Shown in pieces: positions 63,318 to 64,000 of a stretch of DNA of 64,000 bases. The notes under the pieces were generated by a model. That model was given only the letters and a program-made list of their open reading frames with translations. It ran no database searches and was not told where the DNA came from. The stretch comes from Herbidospora daliensis (lineage in GTDB: Bacteria; Actinomycetota; Actinomycetes; Streptosporangiales; Streptosporangiaceae). A program made the translations under genes and the position numbers. Within the stretch, counting starts at the first letter, position 1. Every line of letters starts with the position of its first letter. The DNA is taken from NCBI RefSeq assembly GCF_001570585.1, contig NZ_BBXF01000002.1, forward strand, positions 62,001-126,000, given 5' to 3'.

Positions 63318-63887
63318 CTACCCGGCCCTCCGCGCCAACGCCAAGTAGTGATCGTCGTCGTCGTGGAAGTGCACGAGCTCCCACCCGGCAGCCCGGAGCA
63401 GCGGCGTGATACGGGATTCGGCCCGGATGTCGTCAGGGGAGAGCTCGCGCCCCCGGCGGGCGGCCAGCACGGCCCGGCCCACCGGGTGGAAGAGGGCCAG
63501 CCGGGCACCGGGCCGGGCCACCCGGGCGAACTCCAGCAGGGTGCCCCGGGCGTCGCCCAGGTGGCCGATCAGACCGGCGGCCAGGATGCCGTCGACGGTC
63601 GTGGCGGCGAGGGGCAGCTCGAAGGCGTCGGCGATCAGCACCGGGCCGCGCCGACCGGCCACGGCGGCCATCTCCGGGGTCAGGTCGACGCCGACCACCC
63701 GATCGGTGTGCTCGCGCAGCAGCGGCATCGCCCGGCCGGTGCCGCAGCCCGCGTCCAGGGCGACCAGGCCGGGGCGCAGTTCCAGGCGGGCGACGGCCGC
63801 CGCGAAGGCCGGGCCGTCGTCGGGGAACGTGTCGTCCCAGGTCGCGGCGCGGGCCGCGAAGAAGGCTCTGGTCTCGTCCTTGTCCAT
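63318..63887 (-). CDS. class I SAM-dependent methyltransferase
   Basis: This is a 189-residue methyltransferase starting at the ATG at 63887 (MDKDETRAFFAARAATWDD). Motif I is LVALDAGCGTGRAMPLL, the acidic beta2 residue is in VVGVDLTPEM, motif IV is VDGILAAGLIGHLGD, and the post-motif is ARVARPGARLALFHPVGR. It resembles small UbiE-like enzymes. The N-terminal residues before the core are few, so the substrate is probably a small molecule. No operon partner is visible before the window ends. Confidence 0.85.
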   Translation of the reverse strand: MDKDETRAFFAARAATWDDTFPDDGPAFAAAVARLELRPGLVALDAGCGTGRAMPLLREHTDRVVGVDLTPEMAAVAGRRGPVLIADAFELPLAATTVDGILAAGLIGHLGDARGTLLEFARVARPGARLALFHPVGRAVLAARRGRELSPDDIRAESRITPLLRAAGWELVHFHDDDDHYLALARRAG

Positions 63888-64000
63888 GTCCGCGACTCTA
63901 GGGCCGGCGATCAATCGGAGCAGGGCGCGGCGGGGCGAACATATCTGCCAATTCGCCCGGGAACCATCGCCACGGGGTCGTCGGCCGCGAGATGGTGGCT

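Overview
The window is chromosomal DNA from a high-GC Gram-positive actinobacterium. Third codon positions are strongly GC-rich, GTG starts are frequent, and ribosome-binding sites are of the GGAGG type. Signature genes include lsr2, clpC with an upstream ClgR-like box, disA, an actinobacterial-type stand-alone argA, a DUF3180 gene, a DUF2342 metalloprotease and an EtfD-like iron-sulfur oxidoreductase. Gene content and order (radA-disA; clpC-lsr2; lysS-coaX-nad-pan; ftsH-folE-folP-folB-folK; hpt-tilS-dacB-ppa) fit the order Streptosporangiales, for example the Streptosporangiaceae. That placement is an inference from gene content. I see no rRNA, tRNA, insertion sequence, prophage or CRISPR array.

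Layout. 0-10 kb: a partial PIG-V-like mannosyltransferase, a GT4 glycosyltransferase coupled to a protein of unknown function, the EtfD-like protein, a TetR regulator, two methyltransferases and a TIM-barrel epimerase-like protein. 10-15 kb: genome maintenance (radA, disA, mutY). 15-20 kb: an EboE-like protein, clpC, lsr2 and a 47-residue membrane protein not previously delimited. 20-22 kb: two tandem RDD membrane proteins with Gly/Gln/Tyr/Pro-rich N-termini. 22-24 kb: argA, then a c-di-AMP (ydaO-type) riboswitch in front of an NlpC/P60 cell-wall hydrolase. 24-32 kb: lysS, coaX, a fused nadB-nadC gene, panD, panC and a DUF2520 dehydrogenase, all on the minus strand and tightly spaced. 32-34 kb: a MidA-like methyltransferase, an RCK_C protein and a cation/proton antiporter that match the CpeA/CpeB pair. 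34-37 kb: a cytochrome P450 and an orphan nuoD. 37-41 kb: the folate genes folK, folB, folP and folE, interrupted by about 1 kb of apparently non-coding sequence with a 33-bp tandem repeat. 41-49 kb: ftsH, hpt, tilS, a metalloprotease, dacB, ppa and a second NlpC/P60 protein. 49-57 kb: a sigma/anti-sigma fusion protein, a lipoprotein phosphodiesterase, assorted oxidoreductases, an ABC-F protein and a LysE exporter. 57-64 kb: a voltage-gated-type ion channel, a His-tailed Spo0M protein, a stand-alone MurG-like transferase, the modABC molybdate operon and a methyltransferase.

The most coherent functional thread is cyclic di-AMP. One 23-kb stretch holds the cyclase (disA), a c-di-AMP riboswitch controlling a peptidoglycan hydrolase, and a probable c-di-AMP-gated cation/proton antiporter. 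Each part belongs to a known family, and their co-location is the point of interest. The second thread is cofactor supply: NAD, coenzyme A and folate genes in compact operons. Other items worth following up are the sigma-ZAS-membrane fusion, the acidic ion-channel filter, palindromic DnaA boxes inside a terminator-like hairpin, and the Gln-rich RDD protein.
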